Positions 36,168-45,642 of a stretch of 64,000 nt of DNA are shown here, piece by piece. A program made the position numbers and the translations under genes. The first letter of the stretch is position 1. Each line of letters begins with the position of its first letter. The stretch is from contig JAGXTJ010000023.1 in NCBI GenBank assembly GCA_018333655.1, positions 148,621-212,620 of the forward strand. Direction: 5' to 3'. This stretch comes from Bacillota bacterium. Lineage in GTDB: Bacteria; Bacillota; UBA994. The notes below the pieces were generated by a model. That model saw only the letters and a program-made list of their open reading frames with translations, did not search any database and had not been told where the DNA came from.

Positions 36168-36872
36168 ATGAGGCGATATAACATTCGCATGGCCGGTGTA
36201 GGTGGGCAGGGCGTCGTGACGGCCTCCCACGTGCTCAGCAATGGTGTGATCCTTAGTGGGGGAGAGAGTACGATAGTTCCCTTCTTTGGTTCAGAAAAGC
36301 GCATGGCTCCGGTTGAGAGTTATGTGCGCATAGCTGATAGCAAGCTGTTTGAAATCGGGGAGATTATCTTTCCAAACTTCATCGCGATCTTTCATAGTCA
36401 GGTAATCACGCACGGAAAGTCCTATACCATGCCTTTTTACTCAGGGCTTAAGGATGATTCCACCATCCTCATCAACTCAGAGCATCCCATTAAGCTAAGC
36501 CGTGATGAAGAGCGGGAACTCGAAGATAAGAGGGCGAGGGTCTACTACCTACCAGGCATGCAGCTGGCACTTAAGCATGCGGGAACTGAGGTGGCCACGA
36601 ACATGGCGATGATTGGTGCGCTGTCGGCCATTATGGGTGTGCCTGACATGGCTTCATTAGAGAAAGCGGTACGCGAGCGTTTTCTCGGCAAGGGTTTTGT
36701 GGCCTCTGGCGGCACGGCCTCGCTTGACAAAGCCATGGAAAAAGGCTTTTCACACAAGTTTGAGTTGGTGCAAAAGAATCTAGACGCCATACAGGCAGCC
36801 TATAATTACGCGCTAGAGCGCTGTTGGTCGCAAAACGTGCCCAAGGAGGGTGACCTAGCATGTACAAAATAG
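36168..36872 (+). CDS. 2-oxoacid:ferredoxin oxidoreductase, gamma subunit
   Basis: A 234-residue gamma domain protein beginning YNIRMAGVGGQGVVTASHVLSNGVILSGGE, the standard start of this family, involved in CoA binding and complex assembly. Later it has GSEKRMAPVESYVRI. ATG 36168 follows TAGGAGGAGTAGGGT. The last bases overlap the delta gene by 13 bases, supporting coupled translation. Confidence 0.92.
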   Translation: MRRYNIRMAGVGGQGVVTASHVLSNGVILSGGESTIVPFFGSEKRMAPVESYVRIADSKLFEIGEIIFPNFIAIFHSQVITHGKSYTMPFYSGLKDDSTILINSEHPIKLSRDEERELEDKRARVYYLPGMQLALKHAGTEVATNMAMIGALSAIMGVPDMASLEKAVRERFLGKGFVASGGTASLDKAMEKGFSHKFELVQKNLDAIQAAYNYALERCWSQNVPKEGDLACTK

Positions 36873-37132
36873 CCCAAGTTGATGCCGAGAAGTGCTCGGC
36901 AACAAATTGCCGCCTGTGCACCTTGTACTGCCCGGAACCAAATGCCTTGCTCTACGATGAGAAGCGTAAATGTGCCTTTGTGGCCGTGGACCGCTGCAAG
37001 GGTTGCTCGGCCTGTGTACGCATTTGTGCTGACATCGCCAAGCGCAGTTGCATCAAAATGATTCCTGTCGCCGAGGTGAAAGACGGTTTTGAAATGTCTA
37101 AGTACGGCTTTCCGGGAACACCCAAGCAGTAA
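36860..37132 (+). CDS. 2-oxoacid:ferredoxin oxidoreductase, delta (2x[4Fe-4S] ferredoxin) subunit
   Basis: A 90-residue ferredoxin-like electron-transfer subunit. Two cysteine clusters are visible: C-x4-C-x2-C-x3-CP in CSATNCRLCTLYCPEP and C-x2-C-x2-C-x3-C in CKGCSACVRICADI. The first cluster has a wider first spacing than the classic C-x2-C. ATG 36860 follows AAGGAGGGTGACCTAGC inside the gamma gene. It completes the four-subunit enzyme. Confidence 0.92.
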   Translation: MYKIAQVDAEKCSATNCRLCTLYCPEPNALLYDEKRKCAFVAVDRCKGCSACVRICADIAKRSCIKMIPVAEVKDGFEMSKYGFPGTPKQ

Positions 37133-37156
37133 CTGCGAGTGCTAGCTTCGCAACCG

Positions 37157-37174
37157 AGATGCAGTTCTGCATCT
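37157..37174 (+). promoter_or_regulatory. Palindrome in the gdhA leader
   Basis: AGATGCAG-TT-CTGCATCT is a perfect inverted repeat 24 bases before the gdhA start, with no T run behind it. It may be an operator or an mRNA stem; nothing in the sequence decides between them. Confidence 0.4.
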
Positions 37175-37197
37175 ACGAAATAAAGGGAGGAATATTC

Positions 37198-38448
37198 ATG
37201 TCCAAAGAGAATCTCAATGTTTTTGCACAAGTGCAAGGGCAAATCAAAGAGGCCTGCGACATCCTCGGTTTAGAAAACAGCTACTATGAAATTCTGAAGA
37301 CCCCGCAAAGAGCTATGGAAGTGGCCGTACCTGTGCGTATGGACGACGGCTCGGTAAAGACTTTTGTCGGCTATCGTTCCCAACATAATACGGCCAATGG
37401 CCCCGCCAAGGGAGGTATCCGCTTTCATCAGGACGTCACCTTTGATGAAGTAAAGACTCTCTCGATGTGGATGACTTTTAAGTGTGCCGTAATCGGACTA
37501 CCGTATGGCGGCGGCAAGGGTGGCATCACGGTTGATCCAAGCAAGCTCTCTCAAGGCGAGAAAGAGCGTTTGGCGCGTGGCTTTGTCCGTAAACTTGGCG
37601 ATTTTATCGGCCCAGAGATCGATATTCCCGCACCCGATGTCAATACTAACGCGCAAATCATGGCTTGGATGGTAGATGAGTACAACGCCATGAAAGGCTA
37701 CAACAATCCTGGCGTTATCACCGGCAAGCCTGTGCTCATTGGCGGTTCTTTGGGACGCACCGAAGCCACGGGACGGGGTGTGGTTATCACCACGCGTGAA
37801 GCTTGCGCCGCGATGAAGATTGACCTCAAGGGTGCCAAGGTGGCTGTGCATGGCTATGGCAATGTCGGCAGCTTTGCCGGACTCTACCTGCATGAGATGG
37901 GCTCTAAAGTAGTAGCCGCCTTTGACCTTGGTGGTGGCGCCTATCACCCAGACGGCATGGATGCCAATCAACTCCAAGACTATGTCGCCAAGAATCGCAC
38001 CGTGGCTGGTTTCCCTGGCAGTAAGCCCATCACCGCAGACGAATTGTTCGCCCTTGATGTAGATATTCTCGTGCTAGCGGCCCTCGAAAACACCATCACC
38101 ATGGATAATCAGCACCTAGTAAAAGCTAGAGTTGTTTCTGAAGGTGCTAATGGTCCGGTAACCACAGAAGCGGGCAAGAAAATGCATGAGCGCGGCATTG
38201 TCATACTGCCCGACATTCTTGCTAACGCCGGCGGCGTAACCGTGTCGTACTTTGAGTGGGTGCAGAATCTGCAAAACTACTACTGGCCGCTAGAAGAAGT
38301 AAATGCGAAGCTGGAGCGCAACATGGTTAACGCCTTTAGCGCTGTGTGGAAGATGGCTAACGATAAGAACGTCGATATGCGCACGGCAGCCTACTTGGTG
38401 GGCATTCGTCGCGTAGCCGATGCTATGAAGCTCTACGGCTGGGTATAA
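37198..38448 (+). CDS. gdhA: Glutamate dehydrogenase
   Basis: A 416-residue Glu/Leu/Phe/Val dehydrogenase-family enzyme converting glutamate to 2-oxoglutarate and ammonia. The catalytic lysine block is PYGGGKGGI; substrate-binding residues lie in GYRSQHNTANGPAKGGIRFH, and the nucleotide fold in VAVHGYGNVGSFAGLYLHEMG. The closing segment TVSYFEWVQNLQNYYW is typical of glutamate rather than leucine dehydrogenases. ATG 37198 follows AAGGGAGG. Lying between the 2-oxoacid oxidoreductase and methylmalonyl-CoA genes, it could feed 2-oxoglutarate into both. Coenzyme preference is not decided. Confidence 0.93.
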   Translation: MSKENLNVFAQVQGQIKEACDILGLENSYYEILKTPQRAMEVAVPVRMDDGSVKTFVGYRSQHNTANGPAKGGIRFHQDVTFDEVKTLSMWMTFKCAVIGLPYGGGKGGITVDPSKLSQGEKERLARGFVRKLGDFIGPEIDIPAPDVNTNAQIMAWMVDEYNAMKGYNNPGVITGKPVLIGGSLGRTEATGRGVVITTREACAAMKIDLKGAKVAVHGYGNVGSFAGLYLHEMGSKVVAAFDLGGGAYHPDGMDANQLQDYVAKNRTVAGFPGSKPITADELFALDVDILVLAALENTITMDNQHLVKARVVSEGANGPVTTEAGKKMHERGIVILPDILANAGGVTVSYFEWVQNLQNYYWPLEEVNAKLERNMVNAFSAVWKMANDKNVDMRTAAYLVGIRRVADAMKLYGWV

Positions 38449-38468
38449 GACGAGAATAGAACTGATAA

Positions 38469-38492
38469 GCCCTCCCGGTTAGCTGGGAGGGC
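38469..38492 (+). terminator. Hairpin after gdhA
   Basis: GCCCTCCC (38469-38476) pairs with GGGAGGGC (38485-38492). The following bases, GACAAGTTTTG, are only moderately T-rich, so termination may be partial. Confidence 0.6.
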
Positions 38493-38595
38493 GACAAGTT
38501 TTGCGAAAGTGCATTCTCATTGTGCGATAATAGTGCTAAAATGTATACAGTATTACAGACCCTTAGGCGAAATTTCCTCATGAGGAGGCTCTTTG

Positions 38596-40254
38596 ATGGA
38601 CGAGCATTTGCAAGACCAACTTTCCAAGTGGGTTGAAAAGACCAATAGGTCGTTAGCCAAAAATCCGGAGCGCAAACTAAAGTTTAAGAATGCCTCACAA
38701 CTCACTGTCGAGCGCGTTTACACGCCCCAAGATGTCAGGAATGACTATGTAGCCAACATCGGGCTGCCAGGCGAGTACCCTTTTACGCGGGGTGTGCAGC
38801 CAACCATGTATCGCGGTCGATTTTGGACCATGCGGCAGTACGCTGGCATGGCCAGTGCGGAAGAGTCTAATGCCCGCTATCGCTACTTGTTAGAGCAAGG
38901 GCAGACTGGACTCAGCGTGGCCTTTGACTTGCCCACGCAAATAGGGCACGACTCTGACCATCCCTTAGCCGAAGGTGAAGTCGGCAAAGTCGGTGTGGCC
39001 ATTGATTCGCTGGCTGATATGGAACTTTTGTTCAAAGATATTCCTCTGGACAGAGTGAGCACTTCCATGACCATAAACGCTCCCGCGGCGGTTCTACTGG
39101 CTATGTACATTGCTGTAGCGGAAAAACAGGGCGCAAGTATGGACAAGCTCTCGGGCACCATTCAGAATGACATTCTTAAAGAATATGTGGCGCGCGGTAC
39201 TTACATTTTCCCCCCGGCACCTTCTATGCGTCTGATAACCGATATTTTTGCTTTTTGCGCGCAACATGTGCCGGAGTGGAACACCATTAGTATCAGTGGC
39301 TACCACATACGTGAGGCTGGTTCCACGGCCGTACAAGAAGTAGCCTTCACCTTGAGCGATGGTATTGCTTATGTGGAGGCGGCTATCAAGGCGGGTCTCG
39401 ACGTTGACGATTTCGCCCCACGTCTGTCCTTCTTCTTTAATTCTCACGTGGACTTCTTTGAAGAAGTGGCCAAATTTAGAGCCGCGCGGAGACTGTGGGC
39501 CAAAATCATGAAAGAGCGTTTCCAGGCCAAGAACCCGCGCTCCATGATGCTACGTTTTCATACGCAGACTGGCGGTTCAACGCTCACGGCGCAGCAACCT
39601 GACAATAATGTGGTGCGTGTTGCGTTACAGGCCTTAGCTGCGGTCTTAGGTGGCACACAGTCCCTGCATACGAATTCTCGCGATGAGGCTCTGGCCTTAC
39701 CTACAGAGGATTCTGTGCGTATAGCGCTCCGCACCCAGCAGATTATCGCCTATGAGAGCGGCGTTGCCGACACGGTAGACCCACTGGCAGGGTCATACTA
39801 TGTGGAAAAAATGACCGATGACATCGAAGAGGCGGCCGCCTTGCTAGTACACAAAGTAGATGCCCTGGGTGGAGCGGTAGCGGCAATTGAAAAAGGTTTT
39901 ATGCAGCGCGAAATTCAAGATGCCGCTTACGGATGGCAAATGCAGGTGGAGAGTAAGGAACGCGTGGTCGTTGGGGTCAATCAGTTCCAGATAAAAGAGC
40001 CCTCGCCGCGCGGCTTACTGCGAGTTGACGGCAGCGTAGGGGAGATGCAAAAGCTAAAATTAAAGGAACTACGTGCTACCCGCGACAATGGCGCTGTGGC
40101 CCTGGCTTTAGGGCAGCTTGAGAACTGCGCGCGGGGAACAGACAATTGTATGCCCGCCATACTTCGGGCCGTGCGCGTCTATGCCACTCTGGGAGAAATT
40201 TGCGATACCTTGCGCAAGGTCTTCGGCGAATATCATGCGGATAATGTCCTTTAA
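38596..40254 (+). CDS. Methylmalonyl-CoA mutase, large subunit
   Basis: A 552-residue catalytic chain of the B12-dependent methylmalonyl-CoA mutase, interconverting succinyl-CoA and (R)-methylmalonyl-CoA. The substrate-binding TIM barrel is clear: [32 protein letters not shown], then [18 protein letters not shown] and [16 protein letters not shown]. It lacks the C-terminal B12 domain, which is coded by the next gene, as in other split mutases of Firmicutes and archaea. ATG 38596 has GAGGAGG 7 bases upstream; the TTG just before it is less likely. It heads a nine-gene operon ending with pduL. Confidence 0.94.
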   Translation: MDEHLQDQLSKWVEKTNRSLAKNPERKLKFKNASQLTVERVYTPQDVRNDYVANIGLPGEYPFTRGVQPTMYRGRFWTMRQYAGMASAEESNARYRYLLEQGQTGLSVAFDLPTQIGHDSDHPLAEGEVGKVGVAIDSLADMELLFKDIPLDRVSTSMTINAPAAVLLAMYIAVAEKQGASMDKLSGTIQNDILKEYVARGTYIFPPAPSMRLITDIFAFCAQHVPEWNTISISGYHIREAGSTAVQEVAFTLSDGIAYVEAAIKAGLDVDDFAPRLSFFFNSHVDFFEEVAKFRAARRLWAKIMKERFQAKNPRSMMLRFHTQTGGSTLTAQQPDNNVVRVALQALAAVLGGTQSLHTNSRDEALALPTEDSVRIALRTQQIIAYESGVADTVDPLAGSYYVEKMTDDIEEAAALLVHKVDALGGAVAAIEKGFMQREIQDAAYGWQMQVESKERVVVGVNQFQIKEPSPRGLLRVDGSVGEMQKLKLKELRATRDNGAVALALGQLENCARGTDNCMPAILRAVRVYATLGEICDTLRKVFGEYHADNVL

Positions 40255-40266
40255 CGGGAGGGGTAA

Positions 40267-40674
40267 ATGATGGCAGAAGAAAAGCGAACTCGGGTACTAG
40301 TGGCCAAGCCTGGCTTAGATGGTCATGACCGTGGCGCGAAAGTGGTCGCTAGGGCGTTAAGGGACGCCGGCATGGAAGTCATTTACACTGGCCTGCGGCA
40401 AACGCCAGAACAAATTGTCGAGGCGGCGCTGCAAGAAGACGTCGATGTGATTGGGCTGAGCTGTTTGTCAGGTGCGCACAATCACCTCTTCCCGCAAGTT
40501 GTCGCCTTGCTTAAACAGCATCAAGCAGAGGATATTCTGGTGGTGGGCGGCGGCGTTATTCCAGACGAGGACATACCTTTTCTCAAGGAGCAGGGGGTCA
40601 AAGAGATTTTTACTCCCGGCACAGGCACGAATGCCGTAGTGGAGTATATCAAGAAGAATGTTGTCCATAGATAA
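40267..40674 (+). CDS. Methylmalonyl-CoA mutase, B12-binding small subunit
   Basis: A 135-residue cobalamin-binding domain. The lower-ligand motif D-x-H-x2-G is in [27 protein letters not shown], with the later [13 protein letters not shown] and [12 protein letters not shown] segments. It pairs with the large subunit 12 bases upstream to make the complete mutase. The start may be ATG 40267 or the next ATG at 40270. Its 3' end overlaps meaB by 17 bases. Confidence 0.95.
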   Translation: MMAEEKRTRVLVAKPGLDGHDRGAKVVARALRDAGMEVIYTGLRQTPEQIVEAALQEDVDVIGLSCLSGAHNHLFPQVVALLKQHQAEDILVVGGGVIPDEDIPFLKEQGVKEIFTPGTGTNAVVEYIKKNVVHR

Positions 40675-41614
40675 GCTCAGCGAAAGGTTCTTGTCTGGCG
40701 AGACTCGAGCACTGGCCCAAAGCATCTCCTTGGTCGAAGATAGCGCCAAAGAGGCCGCCAAATTTCTACGCCTGCTAGGTGTGCCTAAGGCGTTGCCGAG
40801 AGTCATCGGCGTGACTGGACCGCCTGGGGCCGGCAAGAGCACTTTGACGGCACGCTTGGCGCTAAGTCTCCTTGATAAGGGTGAGAAAGTCGCCTTGCTA
40901 CTTATCGACCCTTCCAGTCCCTTTACAGGGGGTGCCATCCTAGGAGATCGCATCCGCATGCACGACTTGGCGGGAAGAAAAGAGGTCTTTATACGTAGCC
41001 TAAGCTCGCGTGGCAGCTTGGGCGGACTATCTGCGGCCGCCATCCGCGTGTTGCGTTTGCTCGAGTACGGCGATTTTTCTACCATCATTTTGGAGACTGT
41101 TGGCACGGGACAAGCTGAGACTGATGTGGTCGAGGCAGTAGATACTGTGGTAGTGGTTGCTGTGCCGGGTCTTGGCGATGATATTCAGGCGATGAAGGCG
41201 GGTATCATGGAAATCGCCGATATATTCGTCGTTAACAAGGCCGACCGCGATGGAGCAGAACGCACCGCGCGGCAAATTGAGGCGATGTTGGGTCTGCAGG
41301 AGGAAAAGCGCAGGCTGCCCGTTCCCGTATTGACGACGGTAGCGACGACAGGGCAGGGGATAAGCGAAGTGTTGCAGGCCTTAGACCGCCACACTGCCTA
41401 CTTGACCACCAGTCAGGAGCTAACGGTGCGGCGGGTAAAACGTCGGCAAAAGGAACTCTACGCTTATGTAAAGGATCTCTTGGTGGACGACTTCTTTGCC
41501 TGGGCGAAAGAGGCAGGGAGGGAGGTTGCGCCTAATTCTCCGCAGGGGGCAGCCGAAATCTACAGTCTGGCCGAGCAGTTGATCGCCGAATATTATGCGG
41601 AAAGGACGGGATAA
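40658..41614 (+). CDS. meaB: Methylmalonyl-CoA mutase-associated GTPase MeaB
   Basis: A 318-residue G3E-type GTPase that gates cobalamin loading and protects the mutase. Walker A is [13 protein letters not shown], followed by [21 protein letters not shown], the Glu-containing [31 protein letters not shown], and the base-specificity motif NKAD. A C-terminal dimerisation arm follows. ATG 40658 lies inside the small-subunit gene. This coupling and neighbourhood are typical for MeaB. Confidence 0.95.
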   Translation: MLSIDKLSERFLSGETRALAQSISLVEDSAKEAAKFLRLLGVPKALPRVIGVTGPPGAGKSTLTARLALSLLDKGEKVALLLIDPSSPFTGGAILGDRIRMHDLAGRKEVFIRSLSSRGSLGGLSAAAIRVLRLLEYGDFSTIILETVGTGQAETDVVEAVDTVVVVAVPGLGDDIQAMKAGIMEIADIFVVNKADRDGAERTARQIEAMLGLQEEKRRLPVPVLTTVATTGQGISEVLQALDRHTAYLTTSQELTVRRVKRRQKELYAYVKDLLVDDFFAWAKEAGREVAPNSPQGAAEIYSLAEQLIAEYYAERTG

Positions 41615-41615
41615 G

Positions 41616-42032
41616 ATGCTTAAAAAAATTGATCATATCGGCATCGCAGTAAGGGACCTAGAGGCAGTTCGCCACTTCTACACCACAATTTTGGGGCTGC
41701 CCGATGCTGGGGAAGAAGTGGTACCTGAGCAAAAAGTCCGGGTAGCCTTCTTGCCTATTGGTGAGACAAAGATCGAGTTGCTCGAGCCAACTGCGCCCGA
41801 CAGCCCTATCGCCAAATTTCTCGAGGCTAAGGGCGAGGGCATACATCATCTCTCCTTTGCAGTGGATGATATTGTCGCGACTTTAGAACAGCTCAAGGCG
41901 CAGGGAGTACGGCTCATTGATGAAGTCCCGAGATTCGGCGCGCACGGCGCTAAAATTGCTTTTGTTCATCCTAAAGCTAGTAATGGGGTGCTTGTTGAAC
42001 TGTGCGAGCGCACCGAGCATGAGGAGGCTTAG
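41616..42032 (+). CDS. mce: Methylmalonyl-CoA epimerase
   Basis: A 138-residue vicinal-oxygen-chelate enzyme that interconverts (R)- and (S)-methylmalonyl-CoA. Metal ligands are the His in KIDHIGIAV, the His in GIHHLSFAV and the Glu in GVLVELCE; ETKIELLEPTAPDSPIAKFLE is also typical. ATG 41616 follows the meaB stop by one base, with GAAAGGACGGG as ribosome site; the frame extends into meaB but is not conserved there. It is needed because the mutase and the decarboxylase use opposite isomers. Confidence 0.95.
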   Translation: MLKKIDHIGIAVRDLEAVRHFYTTILGLPDAGEEVVPEQKVRVAFLPIGETKIELLEPTAPDSPIAKFLEAKGEGIHHLSFAVDDIVATLEQLKAQGVRLIDEVPRFGAHGAKIAFVHPKASNGVLVELCERTEHEEA

Positions 42033-42038
42033 ACGTAG

Positions 42039-43583
42039 ATGCTAGAGAAAATCCAGGAGCTCGAAGTTAAGAGACAGGCACTGTCTCTCGGAGGCGGGCA
42101 GAAGCGTATCGACAAGCATAAAGAAAAAGGCAAATTGACCGCCCGTGAGCGCATCGAGTTCTTGCTTGACCCCCATACTTTTGTGGAACTTGACCTCTTT
42201 ATGAAGCACCGTTGTACGGATTTTGGCATGGAGGCAACTGAGGCTCCAGGCGAAGGAGTAGTCACCGGCTATGGTACCATTGACGGCAGGTTAGTCTACT
42301 TGGCCTCGCAAGACTTTACCGTGGTGGGCGGCTCGCTAGGCGAAGCCCATGCCCAAAAGATTTGCAAAGTCATGGACATGGCGGTGCGTAACGGAGCACC
42401 CATGATCTCTATCAATGACTCGGGCGGCGCGCGTATCCAAGAGGGTGTGGATGCCCTCAATGGTTACGGCAATATTTTCTACCGCAATACGCTCGCCTCA
42501 GGGGTCATTCCCCAGATTTCAGTCATTATGGGGCCCTGTGCAGGCGGAGCAGTCTATTCACCGGCCTTGACCGATTTTGTCTTTATGACGACTGGGCACA
42601 GCCAAATGTTTATTACTGGACCGCAAGTAATCAAGGCGGTGACCGGTGAAGAGGTCTCTATGGACGACTTAGGCGGGGCCGCGGTCCACAATACTACCAG
42701 TGGTGTAGCACATTTTATGGCAGCGAGCGATGAGGATTGCTTGAATGAAGTGCGGCGTCTAATCACTTTCTTGCCCAGTAATAACCTGGCACAAGCTCCG
42801 GCTAATTTTTCCGATGACCCCGTAAGTCGCTCGCAAGATCATCTGCTTGAGCTTGTTCCTGCGGAAGCGAACCGCGGCTACGACGCTAGGCAGCTGATCG
42901 CCGAAATCGTTGACGATGGGGACTTTATGGAAGTGCAGCCCTTCTATGCCGAGAACATTGTGGTCGGCTTCGCCAGACTTAACAGCAACACCGTAGGCAT
43001 TATTGCTAATCAACCAAAGGTTATCGCTGGCAGTCTCGATATCAATGCCTCGGACAAGGCCGCGCGCTTTATTCGCTTCTGCGACAGTTTTAATATTCCC
43101 TTGGTTACTTTTGTCGACACACCCGGCTACCTTCCCGGCGTCAACCAAGAGTATGGCGGCATTATTCGACACGGCGCGAAACTACTCTATGCTTACTCCG
43201 AAGCTACCGTTCCTAAGATTACCGTAATTGTACGTAAGGCCTACGGTGGTGCTTACTTGGCGATGTGTAGCCGGGCCCTAGGCGCAGATGCAGTCTTTTC
43301 CTTTCCTACCGCGGAGATCGCCGTTATGGGGCCAGATGGCGCGGCGAACATCCTCTTTAAGGACGCCATAGCGCAGGCCGAGAATCCTGCTGTTACTCGT
43401 CAAGAGAAAATTGCCGAGTATCGACAAAAATTCGCCAACCCCTATGTGGCTGCCGCAAGGGGCATGGTGGACGACATCATCGACCCGCGCCACACGCGCC
43501 GCGTGCTCTGTAACGCCCTTGAAGCTAACGCTACCAAGCGTGAAACTCGCCCCACCAGAAAACATGGCAATATGCCCCTGTAG
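42039..43583 (+). CDS. mmdA: Methylmalonyl-CoA decarboxylase alpha / acyl-CoA carboxyltransferase subunit
   Basis: A 514-residue carboxyltransferase subunit. The two crotonase-like halves show [48 protein letters not shown] and [22 protein letters not shown], then [28 protein letters not shown] and [14 protein letters not shown]. It moves the carboxyl group from (S)-methylmalonyl-CoA to biotin on the carrier coded two genes downstream. Propionyl-CoA carboxylase beta chains look alike; the neighbouring oadG-, bccp- and oadB-type genes and absence of biotin carboxylase point to the membrane decarboxylase. Confidence 0.94.
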   Translation: MLEKIQELEVKRQALSLGGGQKRIDKHKEKGKLTARERIEFLLDPHTFVELDLFMKHRCTDFGMEATEAPGEGVVTGYGTIDGRLVYLASQDFTVVGGSLGEAHAQKICKVMDMAVRNGAPMISINDSGGARIQEGVDALNGYGNIFYRNTLASGVIPQISVIMGPCAGGAVYSPALTDFVFMTTGHSQMFITGPQVIKAVTGEEVSMDDLGGAAVHNTTSGVAHFMAASDEDCLNEVRRLITFLPSNNLAQAPANFSDDPVSRSQDHLLELVPAEANRGYDARQLIAEIVDDGDFMEVQPFYAENIVVGFARLNSNTVGIIANQPKVIAGSLDINASDKAARFIRFCDSFNIPLVTFVDTPGYLPGVNQEYGGIIRHGAKLLYAYSEATVPKITVIVRKAYGGAYLAMCSRALGADAVFSFPTAEIAVMGPDGAANILFKDAIAQAENPAVTRQEKIAEYRQKFANPYVAAARGMVDDIIDPRHTRRVLCNALEANATKRETRPTRKHGNMPL

Positions 43584-43592
43584 GAGGAAAGC

Positions 43593-43979
43593 ATGACGAG
43601 TGAAGTATTTTTCTACGGCTTAAAAGTCACCGCTATTGGTATGGGCATCGTCTTTGTCGCCCTCTACCTTATGCAGCTACTGCTCTTAGCCCTAGGTTTT
43701 GTTGTGGGCGCCGCCACCAAGGAGAGTAAGACAGCACAAGTTGTGAGCACTGAAACGGCGAACCATGTAGAAACAGTGGAAGTAGTGGATGAAGCTGTGA
43801 CTCTAGTGCAGCCGACGCAGGAAGTCACCTATGGCGTTATGATTGCCATTTCTGCGGCTCTAGCCGCGGCCATGGGCAGTCGTCCGGTCAATATTGTGAG
43901 CATTCGCAAAGACCACATAGCTGTAAGTTCATGGCAACAAGCGAGTCGTTCTGGAAATGCAGAGCGTCATCACAATTAG
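43593..43979 (+). CDS. Decarboxylase gamma/delta membrane-anchor subunit (OadG family)
   Basis: A 128-residue protein with one N-terminal membrane helix (about residues 8-38, VTAIGMGIVFVALYLMQLLLLALGFVV), an acidic linker, and a C-terminal segment VTYGVMIAISAALAAAMGSRPVNIVSIRK. OadG-type subunits hold the carboxyltransferase to the membrane pump. ATG 43593 follows TAGGAGGAAAGC. It lies exactly between mmdA and the biotin carrier gene. Confidence 0.88.
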   Translation: MTSEVFFYGLKVTAIGMGIVFVALYLMQLLLLALGFVVGAATKESKTAQVVSTETANHVETVEVVDEAVTLVQPTQEVTYGVMIAISAALAAAMGSRPVNIVSIRKDHIAVSSWQQASRSGNAERHHN

Positions 43980-43993
43980 GAAGGAGCGATTTT

Positions 43994-44416
43994 GTGCTTA
44001 AGAAATATCGCATTGTCGTTAATGGAGAAGTTTATGAAGTGGAAGTAGAAGAAGTGGGGGTGTATTCTGCCGCTCGACCAGCAGCCCCCCTTGCTGCACC
44101 GGCGACGGTAGTCGCTCCTCCCCGTGTAGCCGCAGCAGCGCCGGTAGCGCCACCTGTAGCTAAGCCGGCACCACAAAAGAGTGCCTCCCCCAAAGTTACC
44201 GGCGCGGGTGTAGTGGCGAGCCCCATGCCCGGGACAATCCTAGGTGTTAAAGTAAAAGTTGGCGATGTTGTAAAGTACGGACAGCCAGTAGTAATCCTCG
44301 AGGCCATGAAGATGGAGAACGAGGTAGTCGCCACAACTGACGGCACCATACGCGAAGTTAGAGTCAACAAGGGCACCGCCGTTAACTCGGGTGACGTCCT
44401 CGTCGTTATTGGCTAA
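43994..44416 (+). CDS. Biotin carboxyl carrier subunit
   Basis: A 140-residue protein with a short N-terminal domain, a flexible Ala/Pro-rich linker (about residues 28-60) and a biotinyl domain whose EAMKMENE motif holds the biotinylated lysine. It shuttles carboxyl groups from MmdA to the membrane beta subunit. I choose GTG 43994, with AAGGAGCG upstream; the frame is open further 5' but that part overlaps oadG and is not conserved. No biotin ligase gene is in the window. Confidence 0.93.
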   Translation: MLKKYRIVVNGEVYEVEVEEVGVYSAARPAAPLAAPATVVAPPRVAAAAPVAPPVAKPAPQKSASPKVTGAGVVASPMPGTILGVKVKVGDVVKYGQPVVILEAMKMENEVVATTDGTIREVRVNKGTAVNSGDVLVVIG

Positions 44417-44434
44417 ACAAGGGGAGGAAAGACA

Positions 44435-45577
44435 TTGCTGGCTGAAATTGTAGCGATATTGATAGATCTCTGGAGCACGACAGGCTTTGCCAACATGACC
44501 CAGGGACAATTTATTATGATAGTCGTGGCCTGTTTCTTTCTCTACCTGGCGCTCGTTAAAGAGTATGAGCCACTCCTGCTCCTGCCCATCAGTTTCGGGA
44601 TGCTGCTAACTAACCTGCCTTTGGGTGGCTTAATGGCACCTCCTTCTGGCAATATGGCAGGCGGACTGATGTACTATCTTTACCAGGGCGTTAAGCTTGG
44701 CATCTACCCACCCCTTATCTTCCTGGGCGTGGGAGCAATGACCGATTTTGGACCCCTTATCGCCAACCCAAAAACTTTTCTACTCGGTGCAGCCGCGCAA
44801 ATCGGCATATTTGCCACTTTCATTGGGGCTCTAGCGCTTAACTTCACTCCCCAAGAGTCAGCCTCGATAGCTATCATTGGCGGAGCTGATGGCCCTACGG
44901 CTATATTCTTGGCGGCACGCCTAGCACCCCATCGCCTCGGCGCCATTGCTCTCGCCGCCTATTCCTACATGGCGCTTGTTCCCGTGATACAGCCTCCCAT
45001 TATGCGCCTGCTGACGACCGAAAAAGAGCGCCAGTGCGTTATGCAGCAACTGCGGGTCGTCTCAAAACTCGAGAAAGTTCTCTTCCCCATCATCGTGGCT
45101 GTCCTCGTCAGCCTCTTGCTGCCGCCCGCTACACCGCTTGTGGGTATGCTGATGTTAGGGAATCTTTTTAGAGAGTCGGGAGTAGTCGCTCGTTTGTCAG
45201 AAACTGCGCAAAACCAATTGATGAATTTGGTAGTTATATTTCTCGGCTTAAGTGTGGGCGCAACAGCTCAGGCTAAATACTTTCTCACTTGGGAGACTTT
45301 GGCCATTATCTTCCTCGGTCTTGCTGCTTTTGCCGTGGGCACGGCGGGCGGCGTAATATTTGGCAAAATAATGTACTATGCCACAGGGGGTAAAGTCAAC
45401 CCCTTAATCGGCTCGGCTGGTGTGTCGGCGGTACCCATGGCCGCACGAGTATCGCAGAATGAGGGCCGCCGGGCTAACCCCAGTAACTATTTATTGATGC
45501 ATGCCATGGGCCCTAATGTGGCCGGAGTCATCGGCTCAGCCATAGCTGCAGGCGTCCTCTTGTCCATTCTTGGCTAA
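44435..45577 (+). CDS. mmdB: Na+-pumping decarboxylase beta subunit (OadB/MmdB family)
   Basis: A 380-residue polytopic membrane protein that decarboxylates carboxybiotin and exports sodium ions. The central signature [19 protein letters not shown] contains the Asp known to be essential in Klebsiella OadB. Further blocks are [30 protein letters not shown] and, near the end, [18 protein letters not shown] with [22 protein letters not shown] 44435 follows AAGGGGAGGAAAGAC. It completes the energy-conserving decarboxylase. Confidence 0.94.
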   Translation: MLAEIVAILIDLWSTTGFANMTQGQFIMIVVACFFLYLALVKEYEPLLLLPISFGMLLTNLPLGGLMAPPSGNMAGGLMYYLYQGVKLGIYPPLIFLGVGAMTDFGPLIANPKTFLLGAAAQIGIFATFIGALALNFTPQESASIAIIGGADGPTAIFLAARLAPHRLGAIALAAYSYMALVPVIQPPIMRLLTTEKERQCVMQQLRVVSKLEKVLFPIIVAVLVSLLLPPATPLVGMLMLGNLFRESGVVARLSETAQNQLMNLVVIFLGLSVGATAQAKYFLTWETLAIIFLGLAAFAVGTAGGVIFGKIMYYATGGKVNPLIGSAGVSAVPMAARVSQNEGRRANPSNYLLMHAMGPNVAGVIGSAIAAGVLLSILG

Positions 45578-45583
45578 AGAAAA

Positions 45584-45607
45584 AGGAGGGGCGTAACCGC
45601 CTCTCCT
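45584..45607 (+). terminator. Hairpin between mmdB and pduL
   Basis: AGGAGGGGCG pairs with CGCCTCTCCT (one G-T wobble). It is followed by AATTAATTAAG rather than T, so read-through into pduL is likely. Confidence 0.45.
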
Positions 45608-45642
45608 AATTAATTAAGTTGATTTGCAAAGGAGCTGTGAGT

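Noticed and set aside
43931..43993. Longer start for the biotin carrier protein.
   Set aside because: The extension overlaps the oadG-type gene and lies upstream of a good ribosome site for GTG 43994.
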